Made by a program: the position numbers and the translations under genes. DNA of 21,618 nt, taken from a virus. Each line of letters starts with the position of its first letter. Positions within the stretch are counted from its first letter, which is position 1. Below the pieces are notes generated by a model. That model made no database searches. It was not told where the DNA came from and saw only the letters and a program-made list of their open reading frames with translations. The stretch spans positions 1 through 21,618 of the IMG/VR virus record IMGVR_UViG_3300027741_000305; one strand, written 5' to 3'. Positions 1-7,169 of the stretch are shown here, piece after piece.

Positions 1-1554
1 AAAAAGATAGCGGAACCCATCTCTTTTGCTCCAAAGCAAACAGACGATGGGGCCGTTGTTGTAGCAGAAGGTGGAGTTTACGGCACCTATGTTGATTTAG
101 ATGGTTCAATTAGAACAGAAGCGGAACTAGTTAATAAGTACCGTGAAATGGCAATGCATCCTGAAGTTGACATGGCAATTGATGATATTGTCAATGAAGT
201 TATTACACAAGAACCAGAGATGGAGCCAATTGAGCTTATTCTTGATGATATAGAAGAATTGTCTGATAAAGTCAAAAAGATTTTTATTGAAGAATTCAAA
301 GAAGTACTAAATCTTCTTGAATTTAATCAATTATCATATGAGGTATTTCGTCGTTGGTATGTTGATGGTAGACTTTATTATCATGTAATCATTGATGAGA
401 AGCAACAAAATCTAGGCATTCAAGAATTAAGATATATTGATCCACGTAAAATTCGTAAGGTACGTGAAGTAAAAAGAAAAAAACTTCAAGATAATCAGTT
501 AGCTAACCAGACTAATAAAGAATACTATATCTATAATGATAAGGGATTTGCTAAGACTTCTGGAACTTCTGCCTTACCATCAAATAGTATTGGTGGTCTT
601 AAAATTGCTAAAGATTCAATTGTGCAGTGTACTTCAGGCATTACCTCACTAAACGGTGATTTGGTACAATCATATCTTCATAAGGCAATCAAGCCACTAA
701 ACCAACTTCGTTCTATGGAAGATTCTCTAGTTATCTATCGCATTAGTCGTGCGCCAGAACGCCGTATTTTTTATATTGATGTAGGAAATCTTCCTAAAAT
801 AAAGGCAGAGCAGTATTTACGAGATATTATGACTAAGTTTAAAAACAAACTAGTCTATGATAGTGCGACAGGTGAAGTCAGAGATGATCGTAAATTTATG
901 ACCATGCTAGAAGACTTTTGGCTACCTCGCCGTGAAGGTGGTAAGGGCACAGAAATTACAACGTTGCCGGGCGGACAAAATCTTGGTCAGATGGATGATG
1001 TTATATATTTTCAAAAGAAGCTTTATAAGTCTTTAAATGTTCCTATTAGTCGTCTTGATCCAGAAGCACAGTTTAACTTTGGTAGAGCAACAGAAATCAC
1101 ACGTGATGAGGTCAAATTCTCAAAGTTTATTAATAGACTTCGTATAAAATTTGCAATACTTTTTGCAAAAATTCTTGAACGTCAACTCATTCTTAAGAAT
1201 ATAATTACACCTGAAGAATGGGATGGAATTAAAAATCGTATTCGTTTTAAATATTCTCAAGATAACTATTTTGCTGAATTGAAAGAAATAGAAATTTTAT
1301 CAGGACGCATAAACACACTACAACAAGTTGATGGATTTGTTAATAAGTATTATTCAAATGAATGGGTTAGACGTAAAATTCTAAGACAGTCAGACGAAGA
1401 AATACAAGAAATTGATCAACAAATTAACGATGAGATGCAAAACACTCAATACAATCCATCAGAACCTCAAGCTATGGGCGGTGAAAATAGTAATACATCG
1501 CCTGATGAAAGTAATGGTAATGAGTATGCTTATGCGCCACCCAAGCAACAATAA
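1..1554 (+). CDS. 20: Portal vertex protein gp20, 5' end cut by window
   Basis: The frame is open from base 1 and gives 517 residues, close to the about 520 of T4 gp20, so only a short N-terminal piece is missing. The first visible residues (KKIAEPISFAP) and the following DDG stretch resemble the T4 gp20 N-terminus. The ATG at 148 lies inside the conserved NKYREMAMHPEVDMAI stretch and is not the start. The product forms the dodecameric portal at one capsid vertex, nucleates prohead assembly and is the channel for DNA packaging. The body has the family's LSGRINTL-like C-terminal region and ends in a polar, low-complexity tail. It is the first gene of the head cassette and is followed directly by core, protease, scaffold and capsid genes, as in T4. 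Confidence 0.95.
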   Translation, partial: KKIAEPISFAPKQTDDGAVVVAEGGVYGTYVDLDGSIRTEAELVNKYREMAMHPEVDMAIDDIVNEVITQEPEMEPIELILDDIEELSDKVKKIFIEEFKEVLNLLEFNQLSYEVFRRWYVDGRLYYHVIIDEKQQNLGIQELRYIDPRKIRKVREVKRKKLQDNQLANQTNKEYYIYNDKGFAKTSGTSALPSNSIGGLKIAKDSIVQCTSGITSLNGDLVQSYLHKAIKPLNQLRSMEDSLVIYRISRAPERRIFYIDVGNLPKIKAEQYLRDIMTKFKNKLVYDSATGEVRDDRKFMTMLEDFWLPRREGGKGTEITTLPGGQNLGQMDDVIYFQKKLYKSLNVPISRLDPEAQFNFGRATEITRDEVKFSKFINRLRIKFAILFAKILERQLILKNIITPEEWDGIKNRIRFKYSQDNYFAELKEIEILSGRINTLQQVDGFVNKYYSNEWVRRKILRQSDEEIQEIDQQINDEMQNTQYNPSEPQAMGGENSNTSPDESNGNEYAYAPPKQQ

Positions 1555-1556
1555 TA

Positions 1557-1564
1557 TATAAATA
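1557..1564 (+). promoter_or_regulatory. T4-type late promoter TATAAATA before core gene
   Basis: Exact match to the T4 late promoter octamer recognised by gp55-RNA polymerase. It lies 2 bases after the portal stop and 28 bases before the next ATG. gp55 and gp45 homologues are encoded in this same window, which supports use of this class of promoter. Confidence 0.8.
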
Positions 1565-1592
1565 TACCATAGAATTAATTAAAGGAAAATTT

Positions 1593-1871
1593 ATGACTGA
1601 CACAACTGATTTAATTGGCCAAGCTATTGATAGAAGCCCTATTGATTTTGCTGATACTCTTGATACGCTACTTCGTCAAAAAGCTATTGATGCACTTGCT
1701 GATAAAAAAGTTGAATTAGCAAATAGTATTTACGGAGAAACCCCAGAAGAAGATACTGATTTTGACGATGACGATTATGTAGACATTGATGATCTTGACT
1801 TAGACGATATTGATCTGGACCTAGATGATTTAGACTTAGACACAAAGGACGGAACAGATGAAGACGCTTAA
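1593..1871 (+). CDS. 67: Acidic prohead core protein, gp67-like
   Basis: A 92-residue protein with a strongly acidic C-terminal third: from about residue 50 it is mostly Asp, Glu, Leu and Ile in DLDLDDI-type repeats. T4 gp67 (PIP) is a small, acidic core protein encoded between gp20 and gp21, and this gene has the same place, size and composition. Core proteins fill the prohead and are degraded by the gp21 protease during maturation. A good Shine-Dalgarno (AAAGGAAA) precedes the ATG at 1593 and a late promoter lies just upstream. The end overlaps the next gene by 14 bases. The assignment rests on position and composition rather than clear residue identity. Confidence 0.65.
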   Translation: MTDTTDLIGQAIDRSPIDFADTLDTLLRQKAIDALADKKVELANSIYGETPEEDTDFDDDDYVDIDDLDLDDIDLDLDDLDLDTKDGTDEDA

Positions 1872-2697
1872 GGGTATGTTTGAAGTTTACAGAGCCAAAT
1901 CACCAGACGAACAAAAGTTTGTTGATAAGCATGTAACTATCAAGCACAAAGATCGCAACGAAGTCAATGGCAAGGCTAATGGCGACGATGTTTTCAAGGC
2001 AACAAATATCAAGGCTGTTGAGCGTAAAGGACGCCATGGATATAATGTTGGTGATGATGAAAAGGTATACGAAGAAAACGAATTTGTCAACGAAGAATTA
2101 TTTGATGAAGGTATGTTTGGTGGGTTGTTCCCTAAGAAACCAAAGGTAACAACCACTGTTCGTAACGTCAAAGACATTCCTGATGGCGAGAAGCCATTTC
2201 AGAAAGCAACTGGCCAAGGCACTCGTAAGGAACAGCCAGTTCCTCGTGACGAAAATGGCGACACTCTTTATCAGAGAGTTCAAAAGTCTCGTGGCATGAA
2301 GGAAGAAGCAGAAGAGATTGATGAAGCCAATAAAGAAAATAAAGTTAAAAAGAATGTCTATACAGGTAAGGTAGGGCAGAAGCTTGCTAGAGAAAGAGGT
2401 TCTGCGATGTATAGCGATGCTAAAAAGGCAGGACGTGAAATCCTTCGTAAAGAAGATATCATCAATCGTGCTATTGAAAAGTACATGCCTGAAGTAGCTG
2501 ATATTAAGCCACTCACCATGGAACAGCGCCTAGCCAATAAGCTTGACGGTATTTCAGAAAGCCATACTGCACTTCTTTTCTCTCTATTCACAAATCTCAA
2601 TGAAGATAACCAACTTAAGATGATCGAAGCTTGCGAAGATATGGAAGGCATTAATCAGATCATCGACTTTGCTATAGAAAATAATAGAGGTGAATAA
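1858..2697 (+). CDS. Probable prohead core/assembly protein (gp68 position)
   Basis: A 279-residue, charged, mostly hydrophilic protein in the position of T4 gp68, but about twice as long as the 141-residue T4 protein. The N-terminal region (MKTLKGMFEVYRAKSP, then a KFVDKHVTIKHKD stretch) is basic. The C-terminal 60 residues (SESHTALLFSLFTNLNEDNQ followed by an EGINQIIDFAIEN segment) look like a compact helical domain shared by non-enteric T4-like phages. The start overlaps the upstream acidic gene by 14 bases, and the stop overlaps the next start as TAATG, so translation of the three is probably coupled. Inference: an internal scaffold-core component. I cannot show homology to gp68 from sequence alone. 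Confidence 0.5.
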   Translation: MKTLKGMFEVYRAKSPDEQKFVDKHVTIKHKDRNEVNGKANGDDVFKATNIKAVERKGRHGYNVGDDEKVYEENEFVNEELFDEGMFGGLFPKKPKVTTTVRNVKDIPDGEKPFQKATGQGTRKEQPVPRDENGDTLYQRVQKSRGMKEEAEEIDEANKENKVKKNVYTGKVGQKLARERGSAMYSDAKKAGREILRKEDIINRAIEKYMPEVADIKPLTMEQRLANKLDGISESHTALLFSLFTNLNEDNQLKMIEACEDMEGINQIIDFAIENNRGE

Positions 2698-3089
2698 TGG
2701 CTGTAACTATTACATCAAATAAAAAAGGCACTGCGGCCAGCATTCATATTTCAAATGCAAATGCAACTCTGACTATAGCAGGAAATAGCACTGTAAGTGC
2801 AATTGCTATTGGCAATGAAGAACTTACAGGTGCTTACATTACTCAGCTATACTTTGGTCATGATGGCAGTGCTGCTGATGGCGGTCTTGCTGTCTATAGA
2901 GGTGCAAATCTTGTCATGGCAGTTGATACTTCGACATATGTTGATTTCGCTGGTACTGGAATGGCACTCACAGTTGATCAATCAGCAAACCTTGGTATTA
3001 AATTTATTGGTACAAACAATGCTTATTGTTTCCTTGAAGTGCAGAAGGTTGGAAATCTAACTGCTAATTCTCAATACTTCCAGAACTAA
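2697..3089 (+). CDS. Unknown protein in head cassette, probable virion protein
   Basis: A 130-residue protein, rich in Ala, Gly, Thr, Asn and Ser with alternating beta-type hydrophobics (for example NATLTIAGNSTVSAIAI) and few charged residues, very unlike the charged core proteins beside it. There is no signal peptide or membrane segment. The start is fixed by a TAATG overlap with the upstream gene, and an AAGGGG ribosome site for gp21 follows its stop. A compact beta-sandwich, such as a capsid decoration or other structural protein, would fit the composition and the place between core and protease genes, but this is inference. T4 has no equivalent at this spot. I do not recognise the family with certainty. 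Confidence 0.75.
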   Translation: MAVTITSNKKGTAASIHISNANATLTIAGNSTVSAIAIGNEELTGAYITQLYFGHDGSAADGGLAVYRGANLVMAVDTSTYVDFAGTGMALTVDQSANLGIKFIGTNNAYCFLEVQKVGNLTANSQYFQN

Positions 3090-3102
3090 GGGGCAACTAT
3101 AA

Positions 3103-3780
3103 ATGAAACTTATTACAGAAACATTCGAAGACGTTAAATACGTCTCAGAGGCAAAAGAGGACGGTACAAAGAACCTTTATATCGAAGGTATCTTTCTGCA
3201 ATCCGCAATTAAAAACCGTAATGGACGTATGTATCCAGAAGAAGTAATGGACAAAGAAGTTGCTCGTTACATGAAAGAATCTGTTGCATCAAAGAGCGCC
3301 ATGGGCGAACTTGGGCATCCAAATGGTCCTCAAATCAATCTAGATCGCGTATCACATCTTATTGTTTCTCTTAAAAAAGAAGGAACAGATTATATCGGTA
3401 AGGCTTTGATCACTAATACTCCAATGGGTGGTATTGCCAAAGGACTAATCGAATCTGGCGCACGTTTGGGCGTTTCTTCACGTGGTATGGGTTCTCTAAA
3501 ACTTAACAGTGAAGGTGTCAACGAAGTTCAGAACGATTTCAGACTAGCAACTGCTGCTGATATTGTTGCTGATCCTTCAGCACCAAATGCATTTGTTAAC
3601 GGCATTATGGAGTCTGTTGATTGGATTTATGATGAAAAAATGGGATGGAAAGCTATTGATCTTGCCGAACAAACCAAAAAAACTATTGAGAAATCAGTTA
3701 AGTCAAGATCACTTGATGAAACAAAAAGACTCAAGATTTTCGAAAATTATTTGACAGAATTGTCAAAAATTAAGTTTTGA
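3103..3780 (+). CDS. 21: Prohead core scaffold protease gp21
   Basis: A 225-residue serine protease of the T4 gp21 / herpes-assemblin type. Visible family features are the N-terminal IEGIFLQSAIKNRNGRMYP segment, the ELGHPNGPQINLDRVSH block (residues 69-85, carrying the likely catalytic His) and the ARLGVSSRGMGSL block (residues 120-132, carrying the likely catalytic Ser at 125 or 126). The enzyme sits in the prohead core, activates itself, cleaves the scaffold, core and major capsid proteins after Glu in (L/I)xE sites, and is then degraded. The gene follows a good AAGGGG site and is followed by the scaffold gene gp22, as in T4. The exact catalytic numbering is my reading of the motifs. Confidence 0.95.
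   Translation: MKLITETFEDVKYVSEAKEDGTKNLYIEGIFLQSAIKNRNGRMYPEEVMDKEVARYMKESVASKSAMGELGHPNGPQINLDRVSHLIVSLKKEGTDYIGKALITNTPMGGIAKGLIESGARLGVSSRGMGSLKLNSEGVNEVQNDFRLATAADIVADPSAPNAFVNGIMESVDWIYDEKMGWKAIDLAEQTKKTIEKSVKSRSLDETKRLKIFENYLTELSKIKF
3750..3767. repeat. Small inverted repeat at the end of gp21
   Basis: A perfect 7-bp stem TTTGACA / TGTCAAA with a GAAT loop, inside the last codons of gp21 and 12 bases before the gp22 late promoter. No T-run follows directly, so it is not a classic terminator. It could be a weak mRNA structure or chance. Confidence 0.35.
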
Positions 3781-3786
3781 TAAATA
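3779..3786 (+). promoter_or_regulatory. Late promoter variant GATAAATA before gp22
   Basis: Seven of eight bases match the TATAAATA late consensus. It overlaps the gp21 stop codon and lies 28 bases before the gp22 ATG, the same spacing as in front of the gp67-like gene. The following bases (CTAT) match those after the gp3 late promoter. Confidence 0.65.
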
Positions 3787-3813
3787 CTATAAACTACACA
3801 AAGGGAGTAAAAG

Positions 3814-4911
3814 ATGGTCGATCTAAAGACTATGACTGAAGCCGAAATTCTAGAGTTTGCTCAAAATCTTACAGAAGATGAGTTCAACGAACTAGACGAA
3901 GCTTCTCAAGAAATTATCATTAACGTAACTGAAAGTGCTGCTGCTGACACTCTTAAGCCTGGCGCTGGTTCAGGTGGTACAGAATCAAAGGCAGAAATGC
4001 TTGCTACTTTTGCTGCGCTTGCTGCTCAGCTTGGTAAGGAAGACCTTTCTGATCTTTATAACCGTACTATTGCCTCAATCGGTCAGGAAGCTGCAAACAT
4101 TCCAAATGACGCTGCTGCTAAGAATGCCGCAACAATCGCTATGAAGGGTGCTGTCAAGGAAGATATCAATGATATGTTCTCTTCTGACGATCTTTCAGAA
4201 GAATTCAAAGAAAAGGCAACAACTGTATTTGAAGCTGCTGTATCTGTTCGTGCAACTCTCAAGGAAGCTGAACTACAGGAAGAATTTGAAGAAACAGTTG
4301 CTGCTCTTGAAGAAGAATTTGAAGCAAAGCTACAAGAAGAAACATCAAACATTTTTGAAGATATTTCAGAAAAGCTTGACCAGTATCTTGATTATGCCAT
4401 TAATGAATGGCTAGAAGAAAACAAGCTTGTTGTAGAAAATTCACTACGTGCAGAAATTGCTGAAGATTTTATTCAAGGTCTACATGGTCTATTCTCAGAG
4501 CATTATATTCGTGTTCCAGAAGAAAAGATTGATCTAGTAGCTGAAATGAAAGCTGAACTTGAAGAAGTTAAGGCTAAGTTAAACGAAACAGTTGATTCAA
4601 AGCTTGAACTTCAAGCAATCATTGATGAAGCAACTCGTGAAGCTGCTCTAGAAGAAATGTCAGAAGGTCTTTCTGCAATTCAAGCTGAAAAGCTACGTAC
4701 ACTTGCTGAAGGCATCGATTTTATTGATGCTAACACTTACTCTAAAAAGCTTTCTATCCTCAAAGAAAATGTATCAGGCAAGAAAGTAGCAAAAACAACT
4801 GGTTTTATCACTGAAACAATTGATGGTGATGTTGGAGAAGAAGACAATGAAGTCTCCGTTCCTGCCCACATGCAACATTATATGAAAGCAATTTCTAAAT
4901 CTGTCAAGTGA
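3814..4911 (+). CDS. 22: Major prohead scaffolding core protein gp22
   Basis: A 365-residue, highly acidic and helical protein with long Glu/Ala/Leu-rich coiled-coil stretches (about residues 100-180 and 240-300), as expected for T4 gp22. It is longer than T4 gp22 (269). Several (L/I)xE sequences, the cleavage motif of gp21, are present, consistent with proteolytic destruction during maturation. The N-terminus (MVDLKTMTEAEILEFAQNLT) is a short acidic helical module, and the C-terminus is basic. An AAGGGAG ribosome site precedes the ATG and a late promoter variant lies at 3779. The neighbours gp21 and gp23 are in T4 order. The scaffold fills the prohead and directs gp23 shell assembly on the portal. 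Confidence 0.92.
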   Translation: MVDLKTMTEAEILEFAQNLTEDEFNELDEASQEIIINVTESAAADTLKPGAGSGGTESKAEMLATFAALAAQLGKEDLSDLYNRTIASIGQEAANIPNDAAAKNAATIAMKGAVKEDINDMFSSDDLSEEFKEKATTVFEAAVSVRATLKEAELQEEFEETVAALEEEFEAKLQEETSNIFEDISEKLDQYLDYAINEWLEENKLVVENSLRAEIAEDFIQGLHGLFSEHYIRVPEEKIDLVAEMKAELEEVKAKLNETVDSKLELQAIIDEATREAALEEMSEGLSAIQAEKLRTLAEGIDFIDANTYSKKLSILKENVSGKKVAKTTGFITETIDGDVGEEDNEVSVPAHMQHYMKAISKSVK

Positions 4912-4924
4912 AAAACTAAGATTT

Positions 4925-4932
4925 TATAAATA
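4925..4932 (+). promoter_or_regulatory. T4-type late promoter TATAAATA before gp23
   Basis: An exact TATAAATA octamer with T-rich flank lies between gp22 and gp23, 48 bases before the gp23 ATG. T4 gene 23 also has its own strong late promoter. An AAGGGAGAAG ribosome site follows in the leader. Confidence 0.85.
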
Positions 4933-4979
4933 TAATAGCTGAAACAAGCTTTTAAAATACTCAAGGGAGAAGAATTAAA

Positions 4980-6365
4980 ATGTCATATCTAGCTGAAGAA
5001 ATTCAAAACAAGTGGAAGCCAGTGCTTGAACACACTGATCTTCCAGAAATCAAGGACAGTCATCGTCGTGCGGTTACTGCTCAAGTTCTAGAAAACACAG
5101 AAAACGCAATTCGTGAAGCACGTTCTGTTGGTATGGGTGGTTCAGGTTTCCTTAGCGAAGCTGCACCAGTAAACTCAATGGGCGCATCTTCATCAACTTA
5201 TTCTGATGGTGCAGTCGATACTTTTGATCCAGTACTTATCTCACTAGTTCGTCGTGCGATGCCAAATCTTGTTGCTTATGATATCTGCGGCGTTCAGCCA
5301 ATGACAGGTCCAACAGGACTTATCTTTGCAATGAGAGCACGTTATGCTACACAAAGTGGTGATGAAGCATTCTACGGTGAAGCAAATACTGCATTCTCAG
5401 GTCGTGGTGGTTCAACAGGCATGTCAGCATCAAACGCTGGTTATGATGCTGCGACATCAGTTGGTGGCGCTGCTAGCAACATTGGTCTTTCACCATCAGC
5501 TAACACAAACGCAACAAACAGCCTTTATAACTTTGGTGGTGGTATTAAGACTTCTGCTGCTGAAGGTCTAGGTTCAGGCACAACATTCCCAGAAATGGCT
5601 TTCTCAATCGAGAAGGTTGCCGTAACTGCTAAGAGCCGTGCGCTAAAGGCAGAATATTCACTAGAACTAGCACAAGACCTTAAGGCAATTCATGGTCTTG
5701 ACGCTGAAACAGAACTTTCAAACATTCTGTCAACAGAAATTCTAGCTGAAATTAACCGTGAAGTTATCCGTACAGTAGTTATTTCTGCTCTTCGTGGCGC
5801 TGATGAAGGCACAACAACTAAGGGCGTTTTCGATCTTGACACCGATTCAAATGGTCGTTGGTCAGTTGAAAAGTTCAAGGGTCTAATGTTCCAGCTTGAG
5901 CGTGAAGCTAACGCAATCGCTAAGGGTACCAGACGTGGTAAGGGTAACATCGTTATCTGTTCTTCAGACGTTGCGTCTGCACTTCAGATGGCTGGTGTTC
6001 TTGACTATGCCCCTGCTCTTAACAGCAACAACCTAAACGTAGATGACACAGGCAATACCTTTGCTGGTGTTCTTAATGGTCGTCTTCGCGTTTACATCGA
6101 TCCATATGCTGGTTCTAACTACCTAGTAGTTGGTTACAAGGGTAGCTCAGCATTTGATGCTGGTCTGTTCTACTGCCCATATGTTCCACTACAGATGGTT
6201 CGTGCTGTCAATCCTGATAGCTTCCAGCCAAAGATCGGCTTCAAGACACGTTATGGTATGGTAGCCAATCCATTCGCACGTGGTGCAAGCGATGCAAATG
6301 CTGGTGCTATTGCTGAAGATACCAATCAGTACTATCGTCGTGTTCTAGTACAAAACCTTCTCTAA
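4980..6365 (+). CDS. 23: Major capsid protein gp23 precursor
   Basis: A 461-residue HK97-fold capsid protein of the T4 gp23 family, shorter than T4 gp23 (521). Family features include the N-terminal helical propeptide (MSYLAEEIQNKWKPVLEH), the LISLVRRAMPNLVAYDICGVQPMTGP region (about residues 83-108) and the FKTRYGMVANPF C-terminal block. A gp21-type cleavage sequence, LSE followed by AAPV, occurs at residues 58-60, so removal of about the first 60 residues is predicted; T4 gp23 loses 65. The region of residues 115-200 is Gly/Ser/Ala-rich and probably forms surface loops. The gene has its own late promoter and is closed by a strong hairpin terminator, fitting the highest-expressed virion protein. 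No gp24 vertex paralogue follows. Confidence 0.97.
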   Translation: MSYLAEEIQNKWKPVLEHTDLPEIKDSHRRAVTAQVLENTENAIREARSVGMGGSGFLSEAAPVNSMGASSSTYSDGAVDTFDPVLISLVRRAMPNLVAYDICGVQPMTGPTGLIFAMRARYATQSGDEAFYGEANTAFSGRGGSTGMSASNAGYDAATSVGGAASNIGLSPSANTNATNSLYNFGGGIKTSAAEGLGSGTTFPEMAFSIEKVAVTAKSRALKAEYSLELAQDLKAIHGLDAETELSNILSTEILAEINREVIRTVVISALRGADEGTTTKGVFDLDTDSNGRWSVEKFKGLMFQLEREANAIAKGTRRGKGNIVICSSDVASALQMAGVLDYAPALNSNNLNVDDTGNTFAGVLNGRLRVYIDPYAGSNYLVVGYKGSSAFDAGLFYCPYVPLQMVRAVNPDSFQPKIGFKTRYGMVANPFARGASDANAGAIAEDTNQYYRRVLVQNLL

Positions 6366-6387
6366 TAAGTTAAGGTTGTCCATGGAC

Positions 6388-6427
6388 AAAAAATTGGGGG
6401 AGGGTCGAAAGGCTCTCCCCTTTTTTT
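6388..6427. terminator. Bidirectional rho-independent terminator after gp23
   Basis: A 10-bp stem GGGGAGGGTC / GGCTCTCCCC (6397-6406 and 6411-6420) closes on a GAAA tetraloop. It is followed by T7 on the plus strand and preceded by A6 on the plus strand, which gives a U-run for minus-strand transcripts. It therefore serves both gp23 and the converging minus-strand genes. Confidence 0.93.
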
Positions 6428-6635
6428 ACTTTATAATACCATAGAAAAGAATAGTCGTAATAAATCCATTAACAACCATCAGTGGTTTATCATTCATCTT
6501 TAAACCTGCATAACCCCAAATAGAAGCACCAATAATTGAAAGAATAAGATCGGTTGTATGAAAACCAAATGCACGACATGTTGCCGCTATAATGACACAA
6601 ATTGTGCCAATCCATTTAATAATATTAAGAATCAT
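6426..6635 (-). CDS. Small three-helix membrane protein, unknown
   Basis: A 69-residue protein that is almost all membrane: three hydrophobic segments at about residues 4-21, 28-45 and 51-68, joined by short polar turns (FHTTD and KMNDKP). The start overlaps the stop of the upstream minus-strand gene as ATGA, and its stop reaches the shared terminator, so it is the last gene of the reverse operon. It has no recognisable holin or transporter motif. Inference: a small inner-membrane protein made early from the sigma70-type promoter at 6840-6868, perhaps for host take-over or exclusion. The function is unknown. Confidence 0.8.
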   Translation of the reverse strand: MILNIIKWIGTICVIIAATCRAFGFHTTDLILSIIGASIWGYAGLKMNDKPLMVVNGFITTILFYGIIK

Positions 6636-6814
6636 TGTTTACCATATGCTTTCCAACCAGAGATTGGCGAGTAGGTAAACATCAGTATGCCATCTCGTTC
6701 AATATAACATTCAAATCCTGAAGTCTCTGCATTAACCTGAGCAACATCAATACTTTCTCCTGTATATACTACAGTTCCAAAGTTGGAAAGAATGGTCTTG
6801 TAAATATTTGACAT
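6632..6814 (-). CDS. Small unknown protein of reverse early operon
   Basis: A 60-residue soluble protein (MSNIYKTILSNFGTVVYTG at the start) with alternating hydrophobic residues that suggest a small beta-rich fold. A strong AGGAG ribosome site lies 7 bases before the ATG. A sigma70-type promoter at 6840-6868 would start the mRNA only about 20 bases upstream. It shares a 4-base ATGA overlap with the downstream membrane-protein gene, which indicates coupled translation and possibly joint function. I do not recognise the family. Size, strand and promoter type fit an early host-interaction gene, by inference. Confidence 0.8.
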   Translation of the reverse strand: MSNIYKTILSNFGTVVYTGESIDVAQVNAETSGFECYIERDGILMFTYSPISGWKAYGKQ

Positions 6815-6839
6815 TTCTATCTCCTTAGCTTAGGATTTT

Positions 6840-6868
6840 TTTATAAGATATTTTTTAAGACAAGTCAA
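6840..6868 (-). promoter_or_regulatory. Sigma70-type promoter on minus strand
   Basis: Read on the minus strand: TTGACT (6863-6868), a 17-base spacer, then TATAAA (6840-6845). An A-tract (minus strand of the T-run at 6870-6879) sits just upstream of the -35 and resembles an UP element. It drives the two genes at 6814-6426. Confidence 0.8.
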
Positions 6869-6888
6869 GTTTTTTTTTTGATAAAAAC

Positions 6889-7074
6889 TTATTCACTATA
6901 AAAATTAATCAGATTACCAGAATCATCAATTGCTCTTACACGACTTGTATATCCATTCATTTTCTGTTTAGCAACTCTTTCTAAAACATAATTTATCATA
7001 GAATCACTTGTATTTGAACAAACACTAATTTGAGTCCAATTACCAGTATCTCTCATTCTTTGGATTCGAATCAT
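6889..7074 (-). CDS. Small unknown protein, first gene of reverse island
   Basis: A 61-residue protein (starts MIRIQRMRDTGNWTQISVC) with a beta-strand-like pattern and the RVRAIDDSGNLI segment near the C-terminus. It may be a small fold with one helix (residues 23-38) between strands. A clear AAGGA ribosome site lies upstream and a near-consensus sigma70 promoter lies at 7125-7153. A second promoter follows before the next two minus-strand genes, so the three may be expressed from two starts. No membrane segment or metal motif is seen. The function is unknown; an early, host-directed role is inferred from promoter type only. Confidence 0.78.
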   Translation of the reverse strand: MIRIQRMRDTGNWTQISVCSNTSDSMINYVLERVAKQKMNGYTSRVRAIDDSGNLINFYSE

Positions 7075-7090
7075 CTCTATTTCCTTACTA

Positions 7091-7098
7091 TATAAATA
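7091..7098 (+). promoter_or_regulatory. T4-type late promoter TATAAATA before gp3
   Basis: An exact TATAAATA followed by CTATT lies 72 bases before the gp3-like ATG at 7170. It lies inside the leader of the minus-strand transcript that starts near 7118, so the two transcription units face each other here. Confidence 0.8.
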
Positions 7099-7124
7099 CT
7101 ATTAGTTTTCATAACGACATACGA

Positions 7125-7153
7125 ATTATACGCATACAGACCTGACGAGTCAA
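7125..7153 (-). promoter_or_regulatory. Near-consensus sigma70 promoter on minus strand
   Basis: On the minus strand: TTGACT (7148-7153), a 17-base spacer, then a perfect TATAAT (7125-7130). Expected start near 7118, reading into the 61-residue gene at 7074-6889. Confidence 0.87.
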
Positions 7154-7169
7154 GAGGAAAAATACAAAA

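Noticed and set aside
148-150. ATG at 148 as the portal start
   Set aside because: The frame is open upstream to base 1 and encodes recognisable gp20 N-terminal sequence, so the gene is cut by the window edge.
4083-4352. Long minus-strand open frame opposite gp22
   Set aside because: Ser/Ala-rich shadow of an Ala/Glu-rich gene, with no ribosome site. The same holds for other antisense frames opposite gp23, uvsW, gp46 and gp44.
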